Below, piece after piece: positions 17,906-26,132 of a DNA stretch of 64,000 nucleotides (position 1 is its first letter; each line of letters begins with the position of its first letter). Location of the stretch: NCBI RefSeq assembly GCF_000720325.1, contig NZ_JOJM01000018.1:111036-175035 (forward strand), read 5' to 3'. The notes under the pieces were generated by a model. That model made no database searches, was not told the DNA's origin, and was given only the letters and a program-made list of their open reading frames with translations. A program made the position numbers and the translations under genes. This stretch comes from Streptomyces sp. NRRL B-1347. GTDB taxonomy: Bacteria > Actinomycetota > Actinomycetes > Streptomycetales > Streptomycetaceae.

Positions 17906-17983
17906 ATGAATCCCGGTCCGCACCTTGCTTCCGAATGCCCGGGACCCGTGCTCGATGCGCAGCCACGCAAAGCCGAGACGTAA
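17906..17983 (+). CDS. Possible leaderless leader ORF (25 codons), copy 1
   Basis: The ATG at 17906 lies where transcription from the conserved promoter should start, so this could be a leaderless upstream ORF (MNPGPHLASE then a short tail) ending at TAA 17981. The copy at 29777 starts MTPGP and also ends at the aligned TAA. However a 1-nt indel after the fifth codon means the peptides are otherwise different. The conserved unit is therefore mainly DNA or RNA. It may serve attenuation or may simply be conserved promoter-proximal sequence. Confidence 0.35.
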   Translation: MNPGPHLASECPGPVLDAQPRKAET

Positions 17984-18216
17984 CTCCGCATCAATTGGCA
18001 ATTCGCGCTGCCGCCGCTGCCGTTAGAATCCTGTTCGCGGATCGTCACTGTGTCGCAGCCCAGTTCATGCCAGCACGTGCTGCCGACGCAGTTGCCCGAA
18101 GTGGGAATTCCGGTGTTTTCCATGGGTGTTGCCCGTGGAATGCCGGGACGAGAGCAGATGAATTGTGGTCGGCGGCGACTTTGACCGTCACTGTGGATAT
18201 GCCCGAGGGGGCAATG

Positions 18217-19809
18217 ATGTCAGAAGAATCAAGGGCGCCGGCACCCGGCGGGGGGATGTACTCGCTCTGGGGTGGCGACGCCGATGTGCGGTGCCTGCTG
18301 GAGTCGTTGGCCGCGACCGCAGAGGAGCGAAGGGAAGACATCGCGGTAAAGGACGAGGAACACGAACTGACCTACGGCCGCCTCGCGACCTGGGCCGGCC
18401 GCATCCACGACCTCCTGCTCGGCCACGGCATTCGCCCGGGCGACCGGGTGGCGGTCACGGGACCTCGGAGTGCCGCCATCATCGCGGCGATGCTGGCCAC
18501 GGTGAGCGCGGGAGCGACCTACGTGCCCCTCGACGTCGAGTATCCGGTCAGGCGCCTGGAGCACATGGCCGCCGACAGCGACGCCCGACTGCTGCTCTAC
18601 TGCGGCGACGAACCGGCCTTCGGCCTCAAGGCGGAGGCGGTCCGCATCCCCGCCGCACCGGACCGGAGCGATCCGGACGCCGTGGCCGCGCTGAAGCGGC
18701 TGTCCTGTCGACCGGACCTTCCTGTATACGTGATCTACACCTCTGGATCAACCGGGCTGCCCAAGGGCGTGGCCCTGCCCCATCGGTGCATCGACAACAT
18801 GGCGGCCTGGCAGTGGCGTCACTCGGTGCGCCCGGACCTGCGCACGGCCCAGTTCGCACCGCTCAACTTCGACGTCTGGTTCCAGGAGGTACTCGGAACG
18901 CTGTGCGGCGGAGGAACGCTGATCGTCATGCCCGAGCCGCTCCGGCGCGACCCCATCGCCCTCCTCGACTGGCTCGTCGACCACCGCGTCGAGCGCCTGT
19001 TCCTGCCGTACGTCGCCCTGCACATGCTCGCCGTGGCCGCCGAGGACGCGGACTCCCTGGAACAGCTCGCCCTGACCGAGGTGAACACCGCGGGCGAGCA
19101 ACTCGTGTGCACCCCGGCGGTCCGTGACCTCTTCCGACGCCTCCCTGGCTGTCGGTTGAACAACCACTACGGGCAGAGCGAGTCCGCGATGGTCACGGTC
19201 CACACGCTCATGGGCGCGAGCGACGAGTGGCCCGCGCTCCCCCCGATCGGACGCCCGCTGCCGGGCTGCGAGATCCTCGTCGCCCCGACCGAGCCGGGCG
19301 AACCGTCGGTGGGCGAACTACTGGTGGCGGGCGCACCCCTGTCGGTGGGCTATCTCAACCAGCCGGCGCTCAACGCCGAGCGGTACGTCACCCTCGACGC
19401 GACGACACCCCGAGGGCACCGCCAGGCGTTCCGCACCGGCGACCTGGTGCGCGTCGAGGAGGACACCGTGCACCTCCTCAGCCGGATCGACCGCGAGGTG
19501 AAGATCCGCGGAGTCCGGGTGAACCCCCTGGAGGTCGACGCCTGCCTGCTGGAGCAGCCGGGGGTCGTCGAGGCGGTCACCGTCGTGGTGGACGTCGCCG
19601 AGGGCTCCCGGCAGTTGCGCGCCGCCGTGACCGTGGATGTGCGTGCGGACGATTTCGACGGCGCAAGGACGCTCAAGGCACTCACCGAAGTGCTGCCCGA
19701 GCAGTTCATCCCGGTCTCGCTCACCGTGCTGCCGGAACTGCCGCGCACCCCCAGCGGAAAGGCCGACCGGGACGCCATCACCGCCGCTCTCGCGCCCTCG
19801 TCGCCCTGA
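18217..19809 (+). CDS. Stand-alone NRPS adenylation domain, proline-like pocket
   Basis: This 530-residue protein is a single A domain. Motifs are YTSGSTGLPKG near residue 173, NFDVWFQEVLGTL (A4), NNHYGQSESAMV (A5), FRTGDLVR (A7), REVKIRGVRVNPLEV (A8) and TPSGKADRD with the A10 lysine. My hand-aligned ten-residue pocket reads D-V-Q-F-N-A-H-M-V-K. This closely follows the D-V-Q-x-x-A-H pattern I know for proline-activating domains, so proline, a substituted proline or a cyclic analogue such as piperazate or pipecolate is likely. ATG 18217 is chosen because GAGGGGG lies just upstream. The next gene encodes the matching PCP-TE didomain, so the pair could load and release a single prolyl unit. 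Confidence 0.88.
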   Translation: MSEESRAPAPGGGMYSLWGGDADVRCLLESLAATAEERREDIAVKDEEHELTYGRLATWAGRIHDLLLGHGIRPGDRVAVTGPRSAAIIAAMLATVSAGATYVPLDVEYPVRRLEHMAADSDARLLLYCGDEPAFGLKAEAVRIPAAPDRSDPDAVAALKRLSCRPDLPVYVIYTSGSTGLPKGVALPHRCIDNMAAWQWRHSVRPDLRTAQFAPLNFDVWFQEVLGTLCGGGTLIVMPEPLRRDPIALLDWLVDHRVERLFLPYVALHMLAVAAEDADSLEQLALTEVNTAGEQLVCTPAVRDLFRRLPGCRLNNHYGQSESAMVTVHTLMGASDEWPALPPIGRPLPGCEILVAPTEPGEPSVGELLVAGAPLSVGYLNQPALNAERYVTLDATTPRGHRQAFRTGDLVRVEEDTVHLLSRIDREVKIRGVRVNPLEVDACLLEQPGVVEAVTVVVDVAEGSRQLRAAVTVDVRADDFDGARTLKALTEVLPEQFIPVSLTVLPELPRTPSGKADRDAITAALAPSSP

Positions 19810-19901
19810 CGCAGTACGTGAAAGCGGTGAAAAGGCCCCGGGAAGCGGCCGGGGAATTCGTGAACACCGGACGAACGGAATCACTCCGAACAGGGGGGCG
19901 C

Positions 19902-20966
19902 ATGGAAGACAGCGACTTCAAGACGGCGACCGAGCGGCGGCTCGCCGAGATCTGGGCCGACGTCATGCGGCTCGACAAGGACAAGGTCAAGCGCGACCAG
20001 GACTTCTTCGACGTCGGCGGGGACTCGCTGCTGGCCACGAAGGTCGTGCTGCGCGTGCGCAAGGACTGGGACATCAAAATCACGGTCAGGGTGCTGAACG
20101 ACGCACCGGTCCTGGCCGAACTGGCTGAACGCATCGACCAGCGGGTGACGAAGTCCGCGCAGCCGACCGCGGATTCGCCCACGACGACGACCCGTGCGAA
20201 CAGGGCCCAAGCGTGTCTGTGGGACATGCGGCCAGGAACGGGGGACAGCGGACAGGGAACGGTGCTCGTCCTGCCCCACGCGGGAGGATCGGCACAGAAC
20301 TACGGCCCGTGGGCGGACTGGCTCCCCAAGGACCTGCGCCTCCTCGCGGCCCAGTACCCCGCTCGCGCGTCACGTGCCGACGAGCCGGTCGCGGCGGACC
20401 TCCACCGCATCGTCGACGAGATCCTCCAAGGCCTGGGCGACCTCGAAGGACCGCTCTACGTCTTCGGCCACAGCATGGGCTCCTACGTCGGATACGAACT
20501 CTGCTGGAGGGAACAGTCGGCGGGACGCCCGCCCGCCGTGCTCTTCGCCTCCGGGGCCGTCCCTCCCCACCGGCACCGGCCGAACCCGGCGTCCGAAGAG
20601 GAGATCACGGACGAATGGCTCCTGGGAATCCTCGGCATGTACGAGGGCATTTCCGACGACCTCATGAATCACCCGGAAGTCATGAGCCAGGCACTGCGCA
20701 CCCTGAGGGGCGACGTGAAGCTCTTCAGGAACTACGCGTACGGCGATGTGCGGCGCAGGCTTGACATCCCGATCGTCGTGTTCGGCGGAGAGCAGGACGA
20801 CCTCGTGCCCACGGCCGAGGCGGAACGCTGGAGCGAACTGGGCACGGCGGAATGCACCACGCATCTGATGTCGGGTGGGCACTTCTTCTACCTCGACCAC
20901 ATGGCGACCGTCACGGGAGCCATGTCCAAATACTTCGTGAGCGACCACGACGGGCAGAGGAAATAA
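19902..20966 (+). CDS. PCP-thioesterase didomain protein
   Basis: This 354-residue protein has an N-terminal peptidyl carrier domain (FFDVGGDSLLATK; the phosphopantetheine serine is residue 42). A Thr/Ala-rich linker near 95-110 leads to an alpha/beta-hydrolase thioesterase with GHSMGS (nucleophile Ser191) and a C-terminal SGGHFFYLDH carrying the catalytic His. The TE is type-II-like in sequence (VLVLPHAGGSAQNYGPWA). Fused to a lone PCP, it would hydrolyse or hand over the aminoacyl unit loaded by the preceding A domain, possibly after tailoring while tethered. The start ATG has AGGGGGG 8 nt upstream. The radical SAM gene follows after 11 nt. Confidence 0.88.
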   Translation: MEDSDFKTATERRLAEIWADVMRLDKDKVKRDQDFFDVGGDSLLATKVVLRVRKDWDIKITVRVLNDAPVLAELAERIDQRVTKSAQPTADSPTTTTRANRAQACLWDMRPGTGDSGQGTVLVLPHAGGSAQNYGPWADWLPKDLRLLAAQYPARASRADEPVAADLHRIVDEILQGLGDLEGPLYVFGHSMGSYVGYELCWREQSAGRPPAVLFASGAVPPHRHRPNPASEEEITDEWLLGILGMYEGISDDLMNHPEVMSQALRTLRGDVKLFRNYAYGDVRRRLDIPIVVFGGEQDDLVPTAEAERWSELGTAECTTHLMSGGHFFYLDHMATVTGAMSKYFVSDHDGQRK

Positions 20967-20977
20967 GGGGCGCGAAC

Positions 20978-22954
20978 ATGGGAAGCCACGCATTACCCGG
21001 AATCAAGGACGGCGGAACGGCCACGTTGGACCGCCGGAAGATCGTACTGGTGGAACTGCCCACCTACGAGAACATCCTGCCGCTCGCCTCGGGCTACATC
21101 CAGGCGTTCGCCCAGGAGGACGAGGAGGTCGCGGCGGCCCACACGTTCGAGATCGTGTCACTGCCGGTCTCCGGCGACCGGCGCGACCTGCTCCGGCAGC
21201 TCGCCGACAGGGACGCGTACCTCTATACGTTCAGCTGCTACATCTGGAACATGAAGCTGGTCCGCTGGCTGCTGAAGGAACTGCGCGCGCTGCGACCCGA
21301 CGCGTACTACCTGCTGGGCGGGCCCCAGGTGATGAACCACGCCGCGACGTACCTGAGCGACGGCGCGGAGAACGTCTACGTGTGCAACGGCGAAGGGGAA
21401 CGCACCTCACTGGAGTTCATCCGGCAGCTCGGTACGGAGACGCCGGACCTGCACAAGGTGCCGGGGCTCAGCTTCTGGTCCGCGGGCGAACTCGTCACCA
21501 CCGAGCCGGCCCCCAGGATCCAGAACCTGATGGACATCCCGTCACCGTTCCTGAACGGCGTCTTCGACGGCCACGAATTCAGCTTCGCCATCATGGAGAC
21601 CAACCGCGGCTGTCCGTTCCGCTGCACCTTCTGCTACTGGGGCGCGGCCACGAACTCCAAGGTCAACAAGTTCGAAGAGGAACGGATCAAGAACGAGATC
21701 AAATGGGTCAGTGAGCACGGCTACAACGCGCTCATGATCGCCGATGCCAACTGGGGCCTTTCACCCCGCGACATCGCCCTGAGCGAGTACATCGTCGAGT
21801 GCAGCGAGGAGAACGGCTACCCGCTGATCGTCCACATGGCCGCCGCCAAGAACCGGCCCGAGCGCATGGCCGAGATCACCGAGATCTTCGTACGCGGGGG
21901 ACTGATGGTGAGCCAGCCCATCTCGCTGCAGACGGTGAACGAGACCACGCTGGAGATGGTGGACCGCAAGAACATCCGCGAGGAGACCTACATCGGGCTG
22001 CAGCGCCTGCTGCGGGAGAAGCGGATCAGCTCGTACGTGGAAATGATCTGGCCGTTGCCCGGCGAGACCCTCACGTCGTTCAAAGAGGGGCTGACCCGGC
22101 TCTGCCGCTCGTACGCCGACACCATCATCGTCTATCCGCAGTTGTTCCTGCACAACACGCCCATGTACGCGCAGCGGGAGGCCCTCGGCATCGTGACCGC
22201 CGAGGCGGCCAGTGACGTCTCCGAGGCGGAGGTCGTCCTCGGCACGAAGTGGGTGACCGAACAGGACTGCTACGAGGGCTACTGGGTGAACCACGCGCTG
22301 TACACCCTGTACAACATGCGGGCCCTGTTCGTGCTCTCGGGATATCTCGACGCGACCGGAACCCTCTCCTATGGTGACCTGTTCGCCGAGATGGCCCGCT
22401 ACTTCCGGAGCAGGCCCGACTCGGAGGTGTGCCAGTTCTTCATCCAGTCGACGAAGGACCTGGGCAACTACGACCTGCTGAACACGGGCAAGACCGCGCA
22501 CATGGTGCTGAGTTCGCACCGCGAGGAGTTCGACCGGCTGCTGGCCGACTTCGTCGCCACCCAGGACTGGTGGGCCGACCCGATGGCCCGCCAGGCGTTC
22601 GAGATGGACCTCCTCACCCGGGCCTACATCTACCGCGAACCGGTGCGTACACCGGACTACGAGTTCACCGAGGTTGCCCTGCTCGGCCAGCCGGAAGGCA
22701 AGGGCTTCCTGGTGGAGGTGTCCGTGGAACTGTTCCGCCTGCTGGTGGGGCGGGAGATGCTCGACGCCGACGACGAAGGGGCGGAACGGGTCACCCTGCA
22801 CGTCGACCACCGGGGGCGGCAGAAGATGCCGTACCAACGGCAGCGGAGCCTGGAGCACAACGCGAACTACTGCCAGGGCATGGTCCTGCGGTCCCGGGAG
22901 ATCCTGCCCACCATCCGGGTCGCCTCCACGGAGGCCCTCAGCGCCGTCGCGTGA
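20978..22954 (+). CDS. Cobalamin-binding radical SAM enzyme
   Basis: This 658-residue protein starts with a B12-binding-like Rossmann domain (about 20-180; KIVLVELPTYENILPLASGY and LLGGPQVM). A radical SAM barrel follows with Cys212, Cys216 and Cys219 in CPFRCTFC; then a long C-terminal domain of about 200 residues. Class B radical SAM enzymes of this type commonly methylate unactivated carbons or rearrange rings in natural-product pathways. The B12 domain lacks an obvious DxHxxG motif, as in several methyltransferases of the class. Placement directly after the A and PCP-TE genes suggests it acts on that amino acid, free or carrier-bound. The start ATG is preceded by AAGGGG. Confidence 0.85.
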   Translation: MGSHALPGIKDGGTATLDRRKIVLVELPTYENILPLASGYIQAFAQEDEEVAAAHTFEIVSLPVSGDRRDLLRQLADRDAYLYTFSCYIWNMKLVRWLLKELRALRPDAYYLLGGPQVMNHAATYLSDGAENVYVCNGEGERTSLEFIRQLGTETPDLHKVPGLSFWSAGELVTTEPAPRIQNLMDIPSPFLNGVFDGHEFSFAIMETNRGCPFRCTFCYWGAATNSKVNKFEEERIKNEIKWVSEHGYNALMIADANWGLSPRDIALSEYIVECSEENGYPLIVHMAAAKNRPERMAEITEIFVRGGLMVSQPISLQTVNETTLEMVDRKNIREETYIGLQRLLREKRISSYVEMIWPLPGETLTSFKEGLTRLCRSYADTIIVYPQLFLHNTPMYAQREALGIVTAEAASDVSEAEVVLGTKWVTEQDCYEGYWVNHALYTLYNMRALFVLSGYLDATGTLSYGDLFAEMARYFRSRPDSEVCQFFIQSTKDLGNYDLLNTGKTAHMVLSSHREEFDRLLADFVATQDWWADPMARQAFEMDLLTRAYIYREPVRTPDYEFTEVALLGQPEGKGFLVEVSVELFRLLVGREMLDADDEGAERVTLHVDHRGRQKMPYQRQRSLEHNANYCQGMVLRSREILPTIRVASTEALSAVA

Positions 22955-23021
22955 GCCGTCGAGCCGTCGAGCAGCTGTGCCGCTGGGCGAGCCGCCGCGC
23001 CGCTGAGCCGCGACGAAGCCG

Positions 23022-23059
23022 GGTCCCCGGCGGGGCGGCGAGCCGAACCGCCGGGGACC
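23022..23059. terminator. Bidirectional hairpin between convergent genes
   Basis: Perfect 12-bp arms GGTCCCCGGCGG and CCGCCGGGGACC with a 14-nt loop lie between the radical SAM gene (plus) and the MFS gene (minus), suitable to end both transcripts. Confidence 0.75.
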
Positions 23060-23071
23060 ACCGAGCCCTCG

Positions 23072-24334
23072 TCACTCCGCCTCGGCAGGCAGTTCCTTCA
23101 TCCGCCGCAGCGGACTGGGCAGGATGAACAGGATGCTCACGACACCGCCCAGGGTGGCCAGCCACAGCGTCGGGCGCAGGCCCAGCCAGCTGCCCAGGGC
23201 GCCGCCCACGAGCGCGCCCAGTGGCCGGGACCCCTTGTTGAACAGCATGAACGCGCCCTGCACACGGGCCCGCAGCCGGTGCGGCGTCAGGGCCAGCTGG
23301 ATCGAGGTCGCCGAGATGTCGCACACCATCAGGCCGACGCCGGAGACGAACTCGGCCACGATCAGGAGCGTGGCCGCCAGCCACACCGGTCCGTGCGCCA
23401 GCGGCACCAGGACCAGGGCCCCCGGGTAGAGGAACGCGCCGAGGAAGAAGGCCCCGCCCACGCCCAGAGACCGGCTCACCCGGGTCGTGAGCGCCGCCCC
23501 GGCCATCGCGCCGACGGCACCCGCCGCGATCACGACACCGACGAGGCCGGACGACAGCTGGAGGTCCTCGACCGCGTACAGGACGAGGAGGGTGAAGTAG
23601 ATCGTGTAGAAGAAGTTGAGGCTGGCGTCCGCGAAGAACTTCGCGAGCAGGACCGGGGTGCGCAGGACGAACCGCAGCCCCTCCCGCAGATGTCTGCGCC
23701 CCGCGGGCGCGGGCCGGGGCTCGTCGGGTGAGAAGGACCGCAGCAGCAGGGCCGACCCGATGAAGGAGAACACGTCGAGGACGATCGCGACGGGGCCGGA
23801 CAGGATCTGCACGAGGCCGCCGCCGATGCCGGGCCCCGCCGCGAAGGAGAAGTTGTAGCTCCCCTTGACCAGGGCGTTGCCCGACAGCAACTGCTCACGG
23901 GGCACGACGACGGCGAGCAGACTGTTGGCGCACAGACTGAACAGCATGCCGAACGTCCCGGTGACGAAGGCGACGACGTACAGCTGAGGCAGCGTCATCA
24001 CGTCGAGCCAGTAGGCGATCGGCACGGTCACCAGGACGAGCGCGCGGACGAGGTCGGCGACGATCATCGTGGCGCGCAGCCGCCCGGACCGGTCGATGAG
24101 CGAGCCCGCGTACAGCGAGAAGAGCAGATTGGGCAGGGACGCCGCGGCCGAGAGGACACCCAGCTCGGCGGCGCTGGCGTCCAGGGCGAGCACCGCGGCC
24201 AGCGGCAGGGCGACGAAGGTGATCTGATCGCCCAGGTAGGAGATCGACTGGGCGGTCCAGTATCTGCGGAAGGTGGTCTGGCGTAACAGCGGCGGTATCC
24301 GGTCACGGACGCGGCGCTGGGTGGTGCTCGGCAC
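23072..24334 (-). CDS. MFS transporter, probable product exporter
   Basis: This 420-residue protein has about twelve hydrophobic helices and the N-terminal layout of the enterobactin-exporter-like MFS group (FRRYWTAQSISYLGDQITFVALPLAA; GSLIDRSGRLRA between helices 2 and 3). It most likely exports the peptide and may give self-resistance. GTG 24334 has a strong GGAGGAG 5 nt upstream. A TTG at 24370 that overlaps the upstream stop is an alternative giving 432 residues. It is the last gene of the minus-strand operon that begins with the proline hydroxylase and is the only transporter in the cluster. Confidence 0.85.
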   Translation of the reverse strand: MPSTTQRRVRDRIPPLLRQTTFRRYWTAQSISYLGDQITFVALPLAAVLALDASAAELGVLSAAASLPNLLFSLYAGSLIDRSGRLRATMIVADLVRALVLVTVPIAYWLDVMTLPQLYVVAFVTGTFGMLFSLCANSLLAVVVPREQLLSGNALVKGSYNFSFAAGPGIGGGLVQILSGPVAIVLDVFSFIGSALLLRSFSPDEPRPAPAGRRHLREGLRFVLRTPVLLAKFFADASLNFFYTIYFTLLVLYAVEDLQLSSGLVGVVIAAGAVGAMAGAALTTRVSRSLGVGGAFFLGAFLYPGALVLVPLAHGPVWLAATLLIVAEFVSGVGLMVCDISATSIQLALTPHRLRARVQGAFMLFNKGSRPLGALVGGALGSWLGLRPTLWLATLGGVVSILFILPSPLRRMKELPAEAE

Positions 24335-24366
24335 GGTCTCCTCCGCTGGCTCGGTCGGTCCGGCGC

Positions 24367-26079
24367 TCAAAGATCGCCGCTGTTTCCGGCGAACGCCGTT
24401 CTACCACAGGGGAGGTCATGGATCGGACGGTCCGGTTCCCTGGTGATGACGCGCAGGATCACACCCAGGTCCCCGACCATGGCGCGGGCCGTGTCCCGGT
24501 CGAAGAGGTCCTCGGCGTACTCCAGATGGCCGGTGACGCCGGCCGGTCCGCCGTCGCTGTCGAAGGCCTCGGTCAGTTCCCAGGTGAGATCGAACTTGGC
24601 GACCTTGAGGGGCAGGATCTCGGCCTCGGCGCGCAGGCCCGTCATCTCCGGCGGCTCGACGGCACCCGCCTGGAACGCCAGGAGAACCTGGACCAGCGGG
24701 CCGTACGCGGCCGACCGCACCGGGTTCACCGCCTCGACGACCCGGTCGAACGGGAGGTCCTGGTGCTCCATCGCCGCGAGATCCACCGCCTGGGCACGGC
24801 GTACGACCTCGTCGACCGTGGGGGCGCCCGACAGGTCGACCCGCAGCACGAGGGTGTTCACGAACAGCCCCACCAGTTCGTCGAGGGAGGCGTCGGGCCG
24901 CCCGGCCACGGTCGCGCCGATGACCACGTCCTCACCCGCGCCCCGCAGGTGCAGCAGCAGGGCGAGCGCGGCGTGCACGAGGACGAAGACGGTGCAGCCC
25001 GAGCGCCGGGCCGTGCTCTGGAGCTCCCGGTGGAGCGCCGGGCCGAGGACCAGGGGAAGGTGGTCGCCGCTGCCACTGGGCACCGGTGGGCGGGGCCGGT
25101 CGGTGGTCATCACCAGCGGCTCGGGGGCACCCGCCAGGGCGGAGCGCCAGAACTCCGTCTGCCGCAGAGCCGTGGGGGAGAGGCGGTCCGGGGCGTACTG
25201 GGCGCGTTGCCACACCGCGTAGTCGGCGTACTGGACGGGCAGCGGCTGCCAGGGCACGTCCCGCCCGGCGAGGCGGGCGCTGTAGGCGAGGCCGATGTCC
25301 CTGGTCAGACGGTTGTTGGACCAGCCGTCGACAGCGATGTGGTGGATCAGCAGGAGCAGGACGTACGCGCCGCCGTCATCCGCGCGGTCATCGTACGAGC
25401 CGCTGTCATCCGTGCCGCTGTCACCCGCGCGGGTGTCGTACGCGAACAGCTCCGCGCGGAAGGGGATCTCGGTGGCCAGACAGAAGGAGCGGTCGGCCGC
25501 CTCCCGCACGGCCGCCACCGCCGTGCCCGCCGTCACGCGGGTGTGGTGCAGCGGCGCCTCCCGCGGTGCCGGAAGGGCCTCCTGGACGGGCCCGTCCTCG
25601 CCGAGGACGACCCGGGTGCGCAAGGCCTCGTGACGCTCCAGCACATCACCGAGTGCCCTGCGCAGGGCGGCCTGGTCGAGCGGGCCGTCCAGACGCAGGA
25701 CCATCGCGACGTTGTAGAGGCTGCTGGGGCCGGTGAACTGGTCGAGGATCCATAGGCGTTCCTGAGCGAAGGACGCGGGGATCGGCGCGCCGCGGTCGGC
25801 GGGCCGGATGAGCCGCGCCCTCTCCCGCCCGCTGCCGAGGGCGTCGCGCAGGCTCCGTACGGTCGGGTTGCGGAAGATGTCCGCGGTGGTCACCTCGACG
25901 CCCAGGGCGCTGCGGACGCGCGCCGACAGGGTCGTCGCGGTCAGCGAGTAGCCGCCGAGCACGAAGAAGTCGTCGTCGGGGCCGACCGAGGGGACCTGGA
26001 GGCACTCGGCGAACAGGGCGGCCAGGGCCTCCTCCGGTACACGTGGCTCTCGGGATGCGTCGTGCTGCTCGGTGGTCAC
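24367..26079 (-). CDS. NRPS PCP-condensation didomain
   Basis: This 570-residue protein starts with a carrier domain (FFVLGGYSLTA, Ser45) followed by a full condensation domain (about 95-540). The active-site HHIAVDG has His246, His247 and Asp251; other motifs are FAQERLWILDQF (C1), PVQYADYAVWQR and GLFVNTLVLRVDL (C5). PCP before C with no A domain means another protein must load it in trans. An acidic Gly/Ser/Asp-rich insert of about 25 residues (DSGTDDSGSYDDRADDGG) sits just before the active-site histidines. Its DNA is locally repetitive. GTG 26079 has AGGAG upstream. The ThDP gene lies 53 nt upstream. Confidence 0.88.
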   Translation of the reverse strand: MTTEQHDASREPRVPEEALAALFAECLQVPSVGPDDDFFVLGGYSLTATTLSARVRSALGVEVTTADIFRNPTVRSLRDALGSGRERARLIRPADRGAPIPASFAQERLWILDQFTGPSSLYNVAMVLRLDGPLDQAALRRALGDVLERHEALRTRVVLGEDGPVQEALPAPREAPLHHTRVTAGTAVAAVREAADRSFCLATEIPFRAELFAYDTRAGDSGTDDSGSYDDRADDGGAYVLLLLIHHIAVDGWSNNRLTRDIGLAYSARLAGRDVPWQPLPVQYADYAVWQRAQYAPDRLSPTALRQTEFWRSALAGAPEPLVMTTDRPRPPVPSGSGDHLPLVLGPALHRELQSTARRSGCTVFVLVHAALALLLHLRGAGEDVVIGATVAGRPDASLDELVGLFVNTLVLRVDLSGAPTVDEVVRRAQAVDLAAMEHQDLPFDRVVEAVNPVRSAAYGPLVQVLLAFQAGAVEPPEMTGLRAEAEILPLKVAKFDLTWELTEAFDSDGGPAGVTGHLEYAEDLFDRDTARAMVGDLGVILRVITREPDRPIHDLPCGRTAFAGNSGDL

Positions 26080-26132
26080 GGGGTGCTCGCTCCTCACCAG
26101 GTCCTGGTCCTTCGTACGATCGCGCCGCTCGG

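Larger units (their letters stand above)
17640..18045. promoter_or_regulatory. Bidirectional regulatory region, copy 1
   Basis: This divergent intergenic region is homologous, in inverted orientation, to 29620-30060. Shared blocks in plus-strand order are: the reverse complement of TCTTGAT-N17-TTTTCGATCACCGT (facing the acyl ligase), a CCG-rich dyad with GGAGATC near 17768, the TTGACT-N17-TACCGT promoter with CGCCATG, CCGGTCC and GGGACCC blocks, and a post-leader block around TAACTC/GGCAATTC/CGCTGCCGC. Flanking coding genes of the two copies are not homologous, so the regulatory module itself appears duplicated. From 17403 to 17640 and from 18046 to 18216 I see no gene. Confidence 0.75.
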
